A stretch of DNA of 46,394 nt from an uncultured Vampirovibrio sp. (GCA_910577395.1 CAJTLG010000013.1:1-46394), one strand, 5' to 3'. Counted from the stretch's first letter, positions 29,906 to 38,998 are shown. Numbers and translations: made by a program. The notes: generated by a model not told the origin, from the sequence alone.

Positions 29906-30616
29906 TTAAAAACTGCCACAGGATTTTTTCCACTCTTCATAAAGCCCGTCAACAAGAATAAATCTGCCTAAAATCTGCACCTCACAGTGCTTTTGAAGAG
30001 ATTTTATAAAGCAATCATTTTCGCAAAAACCTCCTGAAACACAGAGCCTGTCAGGGTTTTTGGTAAAATTCCATGCATTATATGCAATCCCTGCAATAAA
30101 TTTTGAAATTGCAATTTTTGCCTCCATCCCTTTTGCAACATCATCCATAATACGCTCTAAACCAAATATACCGCAGGTTACAGGGTATTTTTCTTCACTC
30201 GGGGCAAGCTCTTTTATATTGACATTATAAAACTTTAAAAGCATCTCAATCGTTGCCCCTGTGGCGCTTGCGCAGTTTGTGTTCCAATCCATATCGGAAA
30301 ATTTCTTATCCTTAAATTTAACCCATTTTATGTCCCTGCTGCCCAAATCCAGCACTATATCATCGTTTTCAAGCCATTTTGCCGCACCTTTTGCAAGGGC
30401 CACAACCTCATTTTCGTATTTTTTTATATTTTTTAAACCGGCGCTGTGCCCCGTGGCAGCCGTAAATTCCAGGTCTAAATCTTTTAAAGTGGCTGTGGGG
30501 ACTATTTTATAAGATTTTTGTACCTCAAAATCCTTACCTGCAGCGGTATTGACATCTGCTGTTATTTCTAAAATCTTGCTCCATGTGGTTCCTGCATCTA
30601 AAAAATATTTTTTCAT
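29906..30616 (-). CDS. BadF/HgdC-type ATPase, 2-hydroxyacyl-CoA dehydratase activator homologue, 236 aa
   Basis: The ASKHA fold is visible: phosphate-1 loop LDAGTTWSKIL, phosphate-2 VLDLGSRDIKWVK and the C-terminal adenosine motif CVSGGFCEN. Two cysteines match the 4Fe-4S ligands at the dimer interface of HgdC-type activators: Cys115 in NTNCASATGATIEML and Cys148 in PVTCGIFGLERIM. Such activators use ATP to push an electron into a dehydratase or reductase partner. At 236 aa it is near the usual 260. The expected two-subunit dehydratase is absent; the only partner is the unknown protein encoded 3 nt upstream. The substrate is therefore unknown. It appears to be the last gene of an operon with that partner and a SNF2 helicase. 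Confidence 0.85.
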   Translation of the reverse strand: MKKYFLDAGTTWSKILEITADVNTAAGKDFEVQKSYKIVPTATLKDLDLEFTAATGHSAGLKNIKKYENEVVALAKGAAKWLENDDIVLDLGSRDIKWVKFKDKKFSDMDWNTNCASATGATIEMLLKFYNVNIKELAPSEEKYPVTCGIFGLERIMDDVAKGMEAKIAISKFIAGIAYNAWNFTKNPDRLCVSGGFCENDCFIKSLQKHCEVQILGRFILVDGLYEEWKKSCGSF

Positions 30617-30619
30617 TTC

Positions 30620-31375
30620 TTACCTGAGCCTCAAAAATGCTTCAATTTTTGCCTTTATTGAATTGGTCGGAACACCGTCTATATCTATATAAAGGCCGTT
30701 ATGCTTCCCTGCAAGGTATTTTGCAAGTTGGTTTTTAGCACAAAATGTCTGTGCAAAAAACACTGTCGGCAAGCCGTTTTCCACATACAGTTCTAATCCA
30801 ATGTCAGCAGGGCTTTTAGCCTCTACACATCTTGTCCAGCCAAAAACACGGGTATTATCAGGAAATAATTCTAAAATACTGAGGTCGTTTGGCGGTACAC
30901 CCCAAAATCCAAACTCTGCCTTACATTTGGACAGATTACTATAATCTTTTTCTTCAATTATATTTGCAGTAATTTTTTCGATTTTTTCCCTTAATGGCAG
31001 GCTGCTGTTTGATATCGGGGTTTCTATAAGGCTAAAATCCCTGCCATTGGCGGATTTATCATCAGTTAGGCCTTCTTCAAATATTGATATTTCAATATCA
31101 AAGCCGTAATCCTTTAAAATCTGGACTGCAAAAAATGCGCTGTCGCATTTATCCTTTCCGATAGGGGCTAAAACCTTTATCAGCCTGTCTTTTAGGTAAA
31201 ATGCATTATTAAAAATATTTTTGATAATCGCACAGTACGCATCCGGCAAAACCTTGATTTCAGGGTAATTAAAGTCTATATCCAAATCTATCCATTTTGC
31301 ATCCGGGTAATTTTGCTTATATTTTTTAATAATTTCAGGGTGCGGATACCCCCAAAACCCGATTATATCCTTCAT
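30620..31375 (-). CDS. Uncharacterised partner of the activator, with internal FWG-P repeat, 251 aa
   Basis: I do not recognise the family with certainty. The protein contains two similar blocks: IIGFWGYPHPEIIKKYKQNY at residues 4-23 and FGFWGVPPNDLSILELFPD at about 158-176. Each is followed by a similar strand pattern (WIDLDIDF; VFGWTRC). This suggests a two-lobed protein from an internal duplication. Cysteines lie at CDSAFF, SKCKAEF, TRCVEA and TFCAKNQ and could hold a cluster or metal. Two-lobed, Cys-bearing partners of HgdC-type activators are the 2-hydroxyacyl-CoA dehydratase component D subunits, which are longer (330-430 aa). A reduced relative is possible. The 3-nt gap to the activator gene (TAA-GAA-ATG) implies tight coupling. 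Confidence 0.7.
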   Translation of the reverse strand: MKDIIGFWGYPHPEIIKKYKQNYPDAKWIDLDIDFNYPEIKVLPDAYCAIIKNIFNNAFYLKDRLIKVLAPIGKDKCDSAFFAVQILKDYGFDIEISIFEEGLTDDKSANGRDFSLIETPISNSSLPLREKIEKITANIIEEKDYSNLSKCKAEFGFWGVPPNDLSILELFPDNTRVFGWTRCVEAKSPADIGLELYVENGLPTVFFAQTFCAKNQLAKYLAGKHNGLYIDIDGVPTNSIKAKIEAFLRLR

Positions 31376-31387
31376 TTTATATCCTTT

Positions 31388-34285
31388 TTATGCCAGAGAA
31401 AAGATTTCATAAATTTCTTCATCAGTTAATTCAGTGATTATCTTTTCACCGGTAAATACCGCAGCATCAGCCAGTTCCCGCTTATCTTTAATTATTTTAT
31501 CAATCTTTTCTTCAAAAGTTGAAAGGGTGATAAACCTGTGTACCATAACGTTTTTATCCTGCCCGATACGGTATGTTCTGTCTGTGGCCTGGTCTTCAAC
31601 CGCGGGGTTCCACCATAAATCATAGTGTATAACATTGCTGGCCGAAGTCAGGTTCAGCCCCAAGCCGCCGGCTTTTAGGGATAATATCATAATTTTTCTT
31701 TGAATATTATCGGAAAATTCTTTAATCATCTCTTCTCTTGCTTTGACATTCAAAGAACCGTGGAAAAACAGCGGGTTTTGGCTGAATTCATCAGCAATTA
31801 TTTTTTCTAAAATCGCGCCCATTTCCTTATATTGTGTAAATATCAGCACCTTTTCATCGTTATCAAGAATGTTTGTAAGGATAGACATAAGCTTTTCAGT
31901 CTTGCCTGATGCGCTTCTTCCCATATCCCCGTGTTTTAAATAGTGATAAGGGTGGTTGCACACCTGTTTTAGGGAGGTTATAAGCTTAAAGATAGCGCCC
32001 CGCCTGTTTATACCCTCTTTTGCGGATTGAACTTCCTGCATTGATTGGTTTAAAACCCTTTCATACAGGGCTGCCTGCGGTTTTGTAAGATAGCAAAATT
32101 CGTCTAATACCACTTTTTCCGGCAAATCCGAGATAATCATTTTGTCGGTTTTTAAACGCCTTAACATAAAAGGTGAAATTGCCTTTTGAAGCTTATGAGC
32201 TCTTTGGGTTTCTTTAAATCTTTCAATAGGTATAGAATAATTTTTGCCAAAATCGTTGATAGAACCCAGATATCCCTTATTTATAAAGTCAAATATGCTC
32301 CATAATTCTGAAAGCCTGTTTTCAACCGGAGTACCTGTCATTGCTATTTTCATATCGGCTTTAATTGCTTTTACCGCCTGAGTTTGGGAGGTTGACGGGT
32401 TTTTGATATTTTGTGCTTCATCAATAATCACCAAATCCCAATTGTGCTTTTTAAACTCTTCAATATCAATTCTTAAAATTGCATATGTGGTTAAGATAAC
32501 ATCACAATCTATGTTGAATTCTCTGTTAAACCCATGGTATGTGAATACATCAAGACTTGGGGCAAAGTTTTGAAATTCCCTTTCCCAGTTGCCAAGAAGG
32601 GTTGTGGGGCATATTACAACCACAGGCTTTTTAAGTTTCTTTTCTTCCTTAAGTTTTAAAATGAGGCTTATTACCTGTATTGTTTTACCAAGACCCATAT
32701 CATCCGCTATACAGCAGCCAAAGCCCTTCATAACGTTTGTATACAGCCACCTGAACCCTACTTCCTGATAAGGCCTCAATGTGCCGTCAAGCGCGCTTGG
32801 CAGGTTAATATCTTCAACCTTTGTAAAGTTGCTTATAACCTTTGCAAAGGCTTCATCATAATCAAAATCATATTCATCAATTTTGCCTGATAAGCTGTGG
32901 TGCAAAAGCTCCATTTTGTTCATTACAAAATCAGGCTTTTTCTTCAGTCTTTCAAGTAATTTTTCGGTTTCTTCTTTATCGATAAGGATATATTTATCCT
33001 TGTATTGAATTAGACCGTTTGTGTTTGCGGCAAGTTTTTGAAATTCTTCCGCAGAAATTTTTTCATTATCCCCGAGTGCCACCTCAATTGAAAAATCCAT
33101 AATTTCATCAAGAGATATTGTAGAGGAATTAGACATATTTAAAATTTCATTAATATCATTAAGTCTTTTTTGTTTAACCCTTGCATTAATTGAGGCCCTT
33201 GGGATGATTATATTATCCATACCTTTTGGAAGGTTAACCTCCATATCGGCCTGCGCAAGATAATAAGTAATCTGGGTTATCATCTTATAAACGCCTGAAA
33301 GGTCAAGCTCCATGGTGGTATCTTCAAGGTCTTCAATATATTTTGTGGCCCAGTTTATTTGTTTTTCAATTATTGTTTTATCTGCTTCATTTAGGTTTTC
33401 AAGGTCTAAAGTTTCGCCTGTATGCTTATTTTTAGCGGATATTCTAAGCAGGAATTTTTCATCATCCCCTGTTTTTTCAAGCTTTTCTATGTTAAATACA
33501 GGCACAATATCATAGGTGCCAAGGCTCATTTCATCAAGCCAGGTTTGTATATCCTCGCCAAGGTCGTTGCCTTTAAGCATTCTTTTATGTACGGCGGATT
33601 TTACAAAATAAGGGGCGGATTTTAAATCTTTGAATTTAAAGTGTTTAACATTTAAGAAATTAAATATTAAATAGTTTAAATACCTTTCGATAAGTTTTTT
33701 GGTTGTATTTTGGTCAATAAACTCATTATTTATAATCTCTAAATAGGCATTGAGGTAATCTTTATTTTTGAAATAAGGTTCCCATATTATTGAAAAAGTA
33801 TCCTTTTTGAATTTAACGGAAGGAATAAAATTTAATTTTTCAATGGTTTTCTTTACAAATGTTGAAAGATAGAAATAAAATTTATAGTTTTCAGTTAGAT
33901 CATCAGTTATTTCTATATTTTCAGCTAATCCTGTAAAATATTCAAAAAATAAATCAAGCGGGATATTGTATCCGTATTTATCCCCCTTATATTCTGCCCG
34001 AAGGCGATACAAACTGCCTTTTGATTTCAGATAATAATCGAAATTGTAAGGAGGTGTAATAAAAATTTCTGCATTATTATCCCGGTTTTCAAAGATTATA
34101 TCCGTTGTTCTAAGAATAGGGTTTTTAGTATCAAAAGTATCTGCAAATTCTTCTTCAATAAGCTCGTAAATTAAAGAAAGTGTGTATCTGAAGTCCTTGT
34201 TTTTTTGGCTGTATGGGTTAGAACCTAAATTTAAAAGGAGCTTTTCTACATCATTTTTCTTGAATGTTAAGTTCTCATGTTTCAT
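31388..34285 (-). CDS. SNF2-family DEAD/DEAH-like helicase, 965 aa
   Basis: A Swi2/Snf2 ATPase. The C-terminal half carries LRPYQEVGFRWLY, Walker A DDMGLGKTIQ (about 530), the VVICPTTLLGNWEREF block, Walker B IIDEAQNIKN (about 620), MTGTPVENRLSELWSIFDF, and the helicase C part with LIFTQYKEMG, LSLKAGGLGLNLTSAS, HYDLWWNPAVEDQATDRTYR and IGQ. The N-terminal 480 residues are divergent and may hold a regulatory region; no SWIM CxCx(n)CxH motif is seen. Bacterial members move along duplex DNA and help RNA polymerase recycling or repair. Its stop is 12 nt before the next gene, with an AAAGGA site between. It is divergent from the PSP1 gene. Confidence 0.92.
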   Translation of the reverse strand: MKHENLTFKKNDVEKLLLNLGSNPYSQKNKDFRYTLSLIYELIEEEFADTFDTKNPILRTTDIIFENRDNNAEIFITPPYNFDYYLKSKGSLYRLRAEYKGDKYGYNIPLDLFFEYFTGLAENIEITDDLTENYKFYFYLSTFVKKTIEKLNFIPSVKFKKDTFSIIWEPYFKNKDYLNAYLEIINNEFIDQNTTKKLIERYLNYLIFNFLNVKHFKFKDLKSAPYFVKSAVHKRMLKGNDLGEDIQTWLDEMSLGTYDIVPVFNIEKLEKTGDDEKFLLRISAKNKHTGETLDLENLNEADKTIIEKQINWATKYIEDLEDTTMELDLSGVYKMITQITYYLAQADMEVNLPKGMDNIIIPRASINARVKQKRLNDINEILNMSNSSTISLDEIMDFSIEVALGDNEKISAEEFQKLAANTNGLIQYKDKYILIDKEETEKLLERLKKKPDFVMNKMELLHHSLSGKIDEYDFDYDEAFAKVISNFTKVEDINLPSALDGTLRPYQEVGFRWLYTNVMKGFGCCIADDMGLGKTIQVISLILKLKEEKKLKKPVVVICPTTLLGNWEREFQNFAPSLDVFTYHGFNREFNIDCDVILTTYAILRIDIEEFKKHNWDLVIIDEAQNIKNPSTSQTQAVKAIKADMKIAMTGTPVENRLSELWSIFDFINKGYLGSINDFGKNYSIPIERFKETQRAHKLQKAISPFMLRRLKTDKMIISDLPEKVVLDEFCYLTKPQAALYERVLNQSMQEVQSAKEGINRRGAIFKLITSLKQVCNHPYHYLKHGDMGRSASGKTEKLMSILTNILDNDEKVLIFTQYKEMGAILEKIIADEFSQNPLFFHGSLNVKAREEMIKEFSDNIQRKIMILSLKAGGLGLNLTSASNVIHYDLWWNPAVEDQATDRTYRIGQDKNVMVHRFITLSTFEEKIDKIIKDKRELADAAVFTGEKIITELTDEEIYEIFSLA

Positions 34286-34344
34286 AAGTTCTCTTATTTT
34301 ATTATAAAAACAATTTGTTGTATAATAGTTTTATAGGATTTTTT

Positions 34345-35265
34345 ATGAAATATGCTGTAAGAATTATTAAAAACCAATTTTACCCGCTTAAAATAAGTGA
34401 GGGTATAAAGCTGAACCATGGGGATATGGTGCTTGTGCGCACAGAAAAAGGGGAAGAAGCTCACAAAGTTTTTCTTGTAAATTCAGAAATTTCGACCCAA
34501 TGGGAAAAATTTAAACCTGAACCGCTGCCTTTTATAAGGACAATGAATGCACGGGACTTAACAGAGCTTGAAGAGATTAAAAAGCTTGAAGTGCAGGCTC
34601 TTTATAAATGCAGAGAGTTTGCGGAAAAAAGAAAACTTTCAATGAACCTTATCCAATCAAGGTATACATTTGACAGGAAAAAAATCACATTTTATTATAC
34701 AGCGCCTGAAAGGGTTGATTTTAGGGAGCTTTTAAAAGATTTAACCCAGGAATTTAAACGTGTAAGAATAGATTTAAGACATATAGGTGTTAGGGATGAA
34801 ACCAGCATCCTGCAAGGAATAGGGGTTTGCGGGCAGGCGTATTGCTGCTGCAGCTTTTTAAAAAAGTTTGAATCTGTTAATACAAAGCTTGCAAAAGATC
34901 AGGGTATACCTATGACACCGGGGAAAATTACAGGCTCTTGCGGAAGGCTTTTATGTTGTCTTAATTATGAGTATTCTAATTATCTTGAGGCCGCAAAACA
35001 TTTGCCTCCTGTTGGTTCCGGTGTTATGACGCCTGACGGGTTGGGCAAGGTTGCAATGCTTAATTTTCTGAAAAAAACTGTTGGTGTAAAGCTTGAAGAT
35101 GGCAAAATTAAAGATTATTCAAAAGATGATATTGAAATGATAGACGGCGAAGTAAATATTGAAATTGAAGGCACCGATAACCGCCTGAACTATTCAGAAG
35201 AGGGCGAAACTATTGATATTAAATCACTAGACAATGATAAAAATTCATCTACAGGTAATATTTAA
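34345..35265 (+). CDS. PSP1-domain protein, RicT/YaaT-like, 306 aa
   Basis: The PSP1 C-terminal conserved region is obvious: RYTFDRKKITFYYTAPERVD, FRELLKDL, RVRIDLRHIGVRDE, and the Cys-rich GIGVCGQAYCCCSFL with GSCGRLLCCLNYEY. In Bacillus, RicT works with RicA and RicF in an Fe-S complex that helps RNase Y choose mRNA targets; the clustered cysteines fit that. The frame can start at 34315, but MKYAVRIIK from ATG 34345 is the family start; the longer form adds only a hydrophobic stretch. A TATAAT lies at 34321-34326, which also favours the later start. The rsfS gene follows at 14 nt, so the two form an operon. Confidence 0.9.
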   Translation: MKYAVRIIKNQFYPLKISEGIKLNHGDMVLVRTEKGEEAHKVFLVNSEISTQWEKFKPEPLPFIRTMNARDLTELEEIKKLEVQALYKCREFAEKRKLSMNLIQSRYTFDRKKITFYYTAPERVDFRELLKDLTQEFKRVRIDLRHIGVRDETSILQGIGVCGQAYCCCSFLKKFESVNTKLAKDQGIPMTPGKITGSCGRLLCCLNYEYSNYLEAAKHLPPVGSGVMTPDGLGKVAMLNFLKKTVGVKLEDGKIKDYSKDDIEMIDGEVNIEIEGTDNRLNYSEEGETIDIKSLDNDKNSSTGNI

Positions 35266-35279
35266 GTTTAAGGAAATTT

Positions 35280-35678
35280 ATGATAGAAAAAGAGGTTTCA
35301 AGTAAAAAATTATCCGCAGCTGCCGCAAGGATTTTGGATGACAGAAAAGCAAGCGATATCCTTGTTTTGAATGTGGCAAATGTATGTGTATTATCGGATT
35401 ATTTTGTAATAGCATCAGCCTCATCTACCACACAGGTAAAAGGGTTGACATCAGGCCTTAGGGAAAAAATTAAAGAGCTTTTCGGCCGTATTCCGAACGG
35501 GGATGAAAATGACCTTAAAAACAGGTGGAATTTGCTTGATTATGGGGATGTGATTGTGCATATTATGTACAATGATGAAAGAGAAACTTATGCCCTTGAA
35601 AAATTCTGGAACCATGCGCTAAAAATCCCGAGAGAAGAGTGGGAAAAAGAATCGGAAGAATTTTCTGCGTATAAATAA
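35280..35678 (+). CDS. rsfS: Ribosome silencing factor RsfS (Iojap/DUF143), 132 aa
   Basis: RsfS binds ribosomal protein uL14 and blocks subunit joining, lowering translation when nutrients are short. The family pattern is complete: ARILDDRKASDILVLNV, LSDYFVIASASSTTQVKGL, then WNLLDYGDVIVHIMYNDERE and YALEKFWNHA. Its length is typical. An AGGAAA site supports the start. It is the second gene of the operon with the PSP1 gene, and a terminator lies 130 nt downstream. Confidence 0.95.
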   Translation: MIEKEVSSKKLSAAAARILDDRKASDILVLNVANVCVLSDYFVIASASSTTQVKGLTSGLREKIKELFGRIPNGDENDLKNRWNLLDYGDVIVHIMYNDERETYALEKFWNHALKIPREEWEKESEEFSAYK

Positions 35679-35811
35679 ATAAGATTATTTAAAATATATT
35701 ATTTTAAAAAATTGCTAATTTTTATTTAACTGGTAAAATATTGCTATAAATTTTTTATATTTAGTCTGGTAATAAGTATAGATATACAAGGTTTTTAGTT
35801 TAATTCAGCAT

Positions 35812-35857
35812 GCAAGGATTTTGTTGCTTTTTAGTGTCAAATATCCTTGCTTTTTTT
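35812..35857 (+). terminator. Terminator of the PSP1-rsfS operon
   Basis: An 8-bp perfect stem GCAAGGAT / ATCCTTGC (35812-35819, 35843-35850) followed by T7. The 23-nt loop is long. The 130 nt between the rsfS stop and this hairpin carry no gene; a small RNA ending here is possible. Confidence 0.7.
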
Positions 35858-35865
35858 AAGCATGA

Positions 35866-35898
35866 AAAACGCCCTCGACCTTATGCCTCGGGCGTTTT
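35866..35898 (-). terminator. Terminator of the min-rplI operon
   Basis: A perfect 9-bp stem AAAACGCCC / GGGCGTTTT with a 15-nt loop, ending in T-runs on both strands. It sits between the convergent rsfS and rplI units, so it can act in both directions. Confidence 0.8.
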
Positions 35899-35919
35899 AG
35901 ACTTTTTAATAATATATTT

Positions 35920-36420
35920 CTACACTTCTTCTGTTTCGGTTTCTTCTTCAACAATTGCTTCTTTAATTGTTTCAGATGCGCTAACTGCCACTCTTAATTG
36001 AGCTTTAACCTTTGAAGAAAGCTTAATTGTCATATTGAAATCTCCAACATGGTTAATTGGGTTATCAAGAGTAATGGTTTTTCTGTCAACCTCAATACCT
36101 GTTTTTGCAAGGATTTCTTCAGCAAGTTTTTTAGTTGTAATAGTACCAAATAATTTACCTGATTCTCCTGCTTTTGCAGAAAGTTCAATAACTTCTGCCG
36201 CCTGGATTTTTTCTGCTGTTTGAAGAGCCTCTTGGTGAAGTTTTTCAGCCTTGGCTTTAATTCTTGCCATATCTCTTTCTCTGGCATCAAGAGAGCCTTT
36301 TGTCGCCTTTTCAGCAAGGTTGTTAGGGATAAGGTAATTTCTTGCATATCCGTCTTTAACATTAACTATATCGCCAACTTCGCCAATATTTTGTACATCT
36401 TTTTTAAGTATAAGTTGCAT
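35920..36420 (-). CDS. rplI: 50S ribosomal protein bL9, 166 aa
   Basis: The N-terminal domain is the canonical MQLILKKDVQNIGEVGDIVN then VKDGYARNYLIPNNLAEKAT (residues 1-40), which binds 23S rRNA. A long connecting helix (about 41-75) leads to a C-terminal domain with GKLFGTITTKKLAEEI and GIEVDRKTI. An acidic tail (EEETETEEV) adds a little to the usual 148-150 residues. It is the last gene of the minC-minD-minE-rplI run, 83 nt after minE. Confidence 0.96.
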   Translation of the reverse strand: MQLILKKDVQNIGEVGDIVNVKDGYARNYLIPNNLAEKATKGSLDARERDMARIKAKAEKLHQEALQTAEKIQAAEVIELSAKAGESGKLFGTITTKKLAEEILAKTGIEVDRKTITLDNPINHVGDFNMTIKLSSKVKAQLRVAVSASETIKEAIVEEETETEEV

Positions 36421-36503
36421 TTTTATCTCCTTGTAATTTTGTCTTTAAGTAAGGCTATCTTAAATAAAACATTACCGTTTTTCAAGTCTTGCGTTAAAAT
36501 TTG

Positions 36504-37106
36504 TTATTTTTTCTTCTTGGAAGTCTTTTGCGGCACTGCTTTTTTAGCATCCCCCTCTTCTGAAACATCCTTATCTTCGGAATTTTCAGCATTTGTTTCA
36601 TCTTTTAGAGGGTTAATTTCTTCTTTATTTCCTTCTTCGGCCTCTTCTTTATCCTTGATATTTTTTTGTGCCTGTTCTATAAGGTCATTATCTATTTCGC
36701 CGTCAGCAAGAGCCATGGCCTTTTCTTTAATTAAATTTTCAAGTTCTTTAACTATTTCTTCAGCCTTCTTTTGGTTTTTTAAATCCTGCTCTTTAATGGT
36801 TGCATCAATCTCATCATCCGTTTTTGCACGCACAACAGGAATGCTTAATCCAAGCACGGTTTTATCATCCATGGCATCAATTTGCAGTTGAAAATTTTCA
36901 TCGTCAATTTCCATATATTTTGAAACAACCGATACAAGCTCTTCTCTCATCATTTGTATGGCACGCTCGGAAAATCCTGCCCTGTCTTGCAAAAGCACGG
37001 TTTTTAATCTGTTTACGGCAACCCCTTTTGTAGGGTCAATGGGTTCTTCGGGGCCGGTAAAAAAGCTTAAAACCTTATTGTATAAATCATGAAAAATATC
37101 TTTCAT
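36504..37106 (-). CDS. minE: Cell-division topological factor MinE with long charged tail, 200 aa
   Basis: MinE stimulates the MinD ATPase and drives the Min oscillation. Residues 1-90 are the normal protein: an amphipathic membrane-targeting start (MKDIFHDLYNKVLSFF), the anti-MinCD strand/helix (AVNRLKTVLLQDRAGFSERA) and the topological domain (VVSKYMEIDDENFQLQIDAM). MinE usually ends near 85-90 residues, but here about 110 more follow. They are a coiled-coil-like Lys/Glu stretch (EIDATIKEQDLKNQKKAEEI) and a very acidic, then Lys-rich tail ending KKKK. The ATG overlaps the minD stop (TAATG), so translation is coupled. Confidence 0.93.
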   Translation of the reverse strand: MKDIFHDLYNKVLSFFTGPEEPIDPTKGVAVNRLKTVLLQDRAGFSERAIQMMREELVSVVSKYMEIDDENFQLQIDAMDDKTVLGLSIPVVRAKTDDEIDATIKEQDLKNQKKAEEIVKELENLIKEKAMALADGEIDNDLIEQAQKNIKDKEEAEEGNKEEINPLKDETNAENSEDKDVSEEGDAKKAVPQKTSKKKK

Positions 37107-37924
37107 TATTCAGCCTTCGCTTTCTTAGCGTTTGAAAAGAATTTTTTGATTTTTTCTATGATATTTTTTGGCTGGTCTATATCAAGGAAAGGCACATCTT
37201 CTCCTTTAATCCTTCTTGCAACATTTAAGTATGCCTGCCCTGCAAGTGATTTTTCATCGTTTACAATAGGCTCACCCTTGTTTGTAGAGGTGATAACGCC
37301 TGTATCTTCAGGGATTATGCCGATAAGTTCCGCTGATAATATTTCAACAACATCATCAACACTCATCATATCGTTTGATTTGATAAGGTTAGGTCTTACC
37401 CTGTTTACAAGCAATCTGTATCTTTTAACATCTTCTTTTGATTCTAAAAGGCCGATAATCCTATCCGCATCACGAATAGCTGACATCTCGGGTGTTGTCA
37501 CAACAATAGCCTCATTTGCCCCTGCAACCGCATTTTGAAATCCTTGTTCAATACCTGCCGGGCAATCAACAAGAATATAATCAAAATCTTTTTTAAGGGT
37601 TTCGCAAATTTCCTTTAATTGGTCGGCATTTACTGCTGATTTATCCCTTGTTTGTGCCGCTGCAAGCAAACAAAGGTTAGGGTTTTTCTTATCCTTTACA
37701 AGGGCTTGTTTTAATTTGCATCTTTCTTCAACTACATCCACAATTGTATACACTATGCGGTTTTCAAGGCCAAGCAATAAGTCTAAGTTTCTAAGACCGA
37801 TATCTGTATCAATTAATACTACTTTATTTCCGCCCTTTGCAAGTGCGGTGCCTATATTAGCGGAAGTTGTGGTTTTACCTACCCCGCCCTTCCCTGATGT
37901 AATTACTATAACGGAACCTGTCAT
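37106..37924 (-). CDS. minD: Septum-site determining protein MinD, 272 aa
   Basis: A ParA/MinD ATPase that binds the membrane as an ATP dimer and recruits MinC. It has the deviant Walker A SGKGGVGKTTTSANIG (Lys12 and Lys17), switch I DTDIGLRNLDLLLGLENRIV, and Walker B DYILVDCPAGIEQGFQNAV. The C-terminal amphipathic helix IIEKIKKFFSNAKKAK is the membrane-targeting sequence. Length and motifs are fully typical. A TAGGAG ribosome site precedes the ATG, 12 nt after the minC stop. Confidence 0.97.
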   Translation of the reverse strand: MTGSVIVITSGKGGVGKTTTSANIGTALAKGGNKVVLIDTDIGLRNLDLLLGLENRIVYTIVDVVEERCKLKQALVKDKKNPNLCLLAAAQTRDKSAVNADQLKEICETLKKDFDYILVDCPAGIEQGFQNAVAGANEAIVVTTPEMSAIRDADRIIGLLESKEDVKRYRLLVNRVRPNLIKSNDMMSVDDVVEILSAELIGIIPEDTGVITSTNKGEPIVNDEKSLAGQAYLNVARRIKGEDVPFLDIDQPKNIIEKIKKFFSNAKKAKAE

Positions 37925-37936
37925 ATATCTTTACTC

Positions 37937-38998
37937 CTATTGGTTAGCCATTTTAAACAACACAATATTATCATCCACAATCCTTGCCTCTTCAGGTGTG
38001 AATATTGCGGATTTTACAATATAGGGGATATTGCCGCTATCAGGGCGTCTTGAATAGCAATTTGCTATTCTTAGCTGTACAGCGTTCATTTTTAATGCCC
38101 TGATTTTAGCATTTCTATTTCCTTTGGAGCCGGCATGGGCAATTGAGCCAAGCACTCCCCATACGGTGATATCGCCTGATGCTTTAATTTCAGAGCCCGG
38201 GTGGCAATCGCCTATAATTACTATATTGCCGTCAAATTCAAGCGTTTGGCCGCTTCTAAGTGTTTGATTAACATAAATTGTCTGTTTATCATCAATTGTT
38301 ACGGGGTCATCTGTCGGCGGGGCATAAAAATCAACCTCTTCAAGGTCCTCTTCATCCTGAAGATTAACATCACTTGCCTTTTTATAAACAGTGATAACCT
38401 GTCTTTTAAGTCCGTCTTCAATTTCTTCATGCTGAGGGGCTGCAGGTGCAGAAGATGTTTCATTCACCGTTTCAACAGGCTCAGTATTTTTATTAAATTT
38501 TCCCTTTGCGGCCTCATTTCGTATTTCATTTTTCAGTTCGTCAAATTTATTTTCTACCCTTGGGGCTGCAGGTTTTGGGGTCTCTTGCTGTATGTTTTTT
38601 TGTACATTCTCCGGTTCTATCATAAGCTCAATACCTTTTTGTTCGGGCATTGTTTTTTCCGGTTTTGTTTCAGGTTCATTTTCAATCTGCAAAGCAGGAG
38701 CCTGTTCTTGTATTTTCTGCACTTTTGTTTGTTTTACCCTTATTCCCATGCTTTCACAAGCGTTTTGCGTAATTAAAGATGTTGTTTCAACATTTACAAG
38801 TTGGGAATTGTAGCTTTCAATCAAAGATTTAATGCTTAAAATCTGTGATTGGTTTAAAACGTTGTCTTTAAGCTTAAGTGAAATTCCTCTGCCTGAAGCA
38901 TTAGGTATTTCAAGCGCCAAAGAAACATTGTTAATAATCTCACCTGTGTTGTCACATTCGCTAAGGTCTATGACAAATAGTCCAATATTCTCTTCCAT
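37937..38998 (-). CDS. minC: Septum-site determining protein MinC, 353 aa
   Basis: MinC blocks FtsZ assembly away from mid-cell. The C-terminal beta-helix (about 240-345) is clear: YVNQTLRSGQTLEFDGNIV, IIGDCHPGSEIKASGDITVW, GVLGSIAHAGSKGNRNAKI, VQLRIANCYSRRP; it binds MinD. The N-terminal domain (about 1-90) is weakly conserved. A long Pro/Glu/Lys-rich linker (about 95-235) joins them, making it longer than the usual 230 residues. The frame opens at 39013, but GAGGT sits 9 nt before the second ATG (38998) and only 1 nt before the first, so 38998 is used. First gene of the min operon. Confidence 0.93.
   Translation of the reverse strand: MEENIGLFVIDLSECDNTGEIINNVSLALEIPNASGRGISLKLKDNVLNQSQILSIKSLIESYNSQLVNVETTSLITQNACESMGIRVKQTKVQKIQEQAPALQIENEPETKPEKTMPEQKGIELMIEPENVQKNIQQETPKPAAPRVENKFDELKNEIRNEAAKGKFNKNTEPVETVNETSSAPAAPQHEEIEDGLKRQVITVYKKASDVNLQDEEDLEEVDFYAPPTDDPVTIDDKQTIYVNQTLRSGQTLEFDGNIVIIGDCHPGSEIKASGDITVWGVLGSIAHAGSKGNRNAKIRALKMNAVQLRIANCYSRRPDSGNIPYIVKSAIFTPEEARIVDDNIVLFKMANQ

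Noticed and set aside
35679..35811. Small RNA gene between rsfS and its terminator
   Set aside because: There is a distant terminator and some -10-like words, but no clear promoter or conserved fold could be shown.
38201..38813. 191-aa forward frame inside minC
   Set aside because: It is Phe/Cys/Leu-rich, the mirror of the Glu/Lys-rich MinC linker; minC motifs are certain on the other strand.
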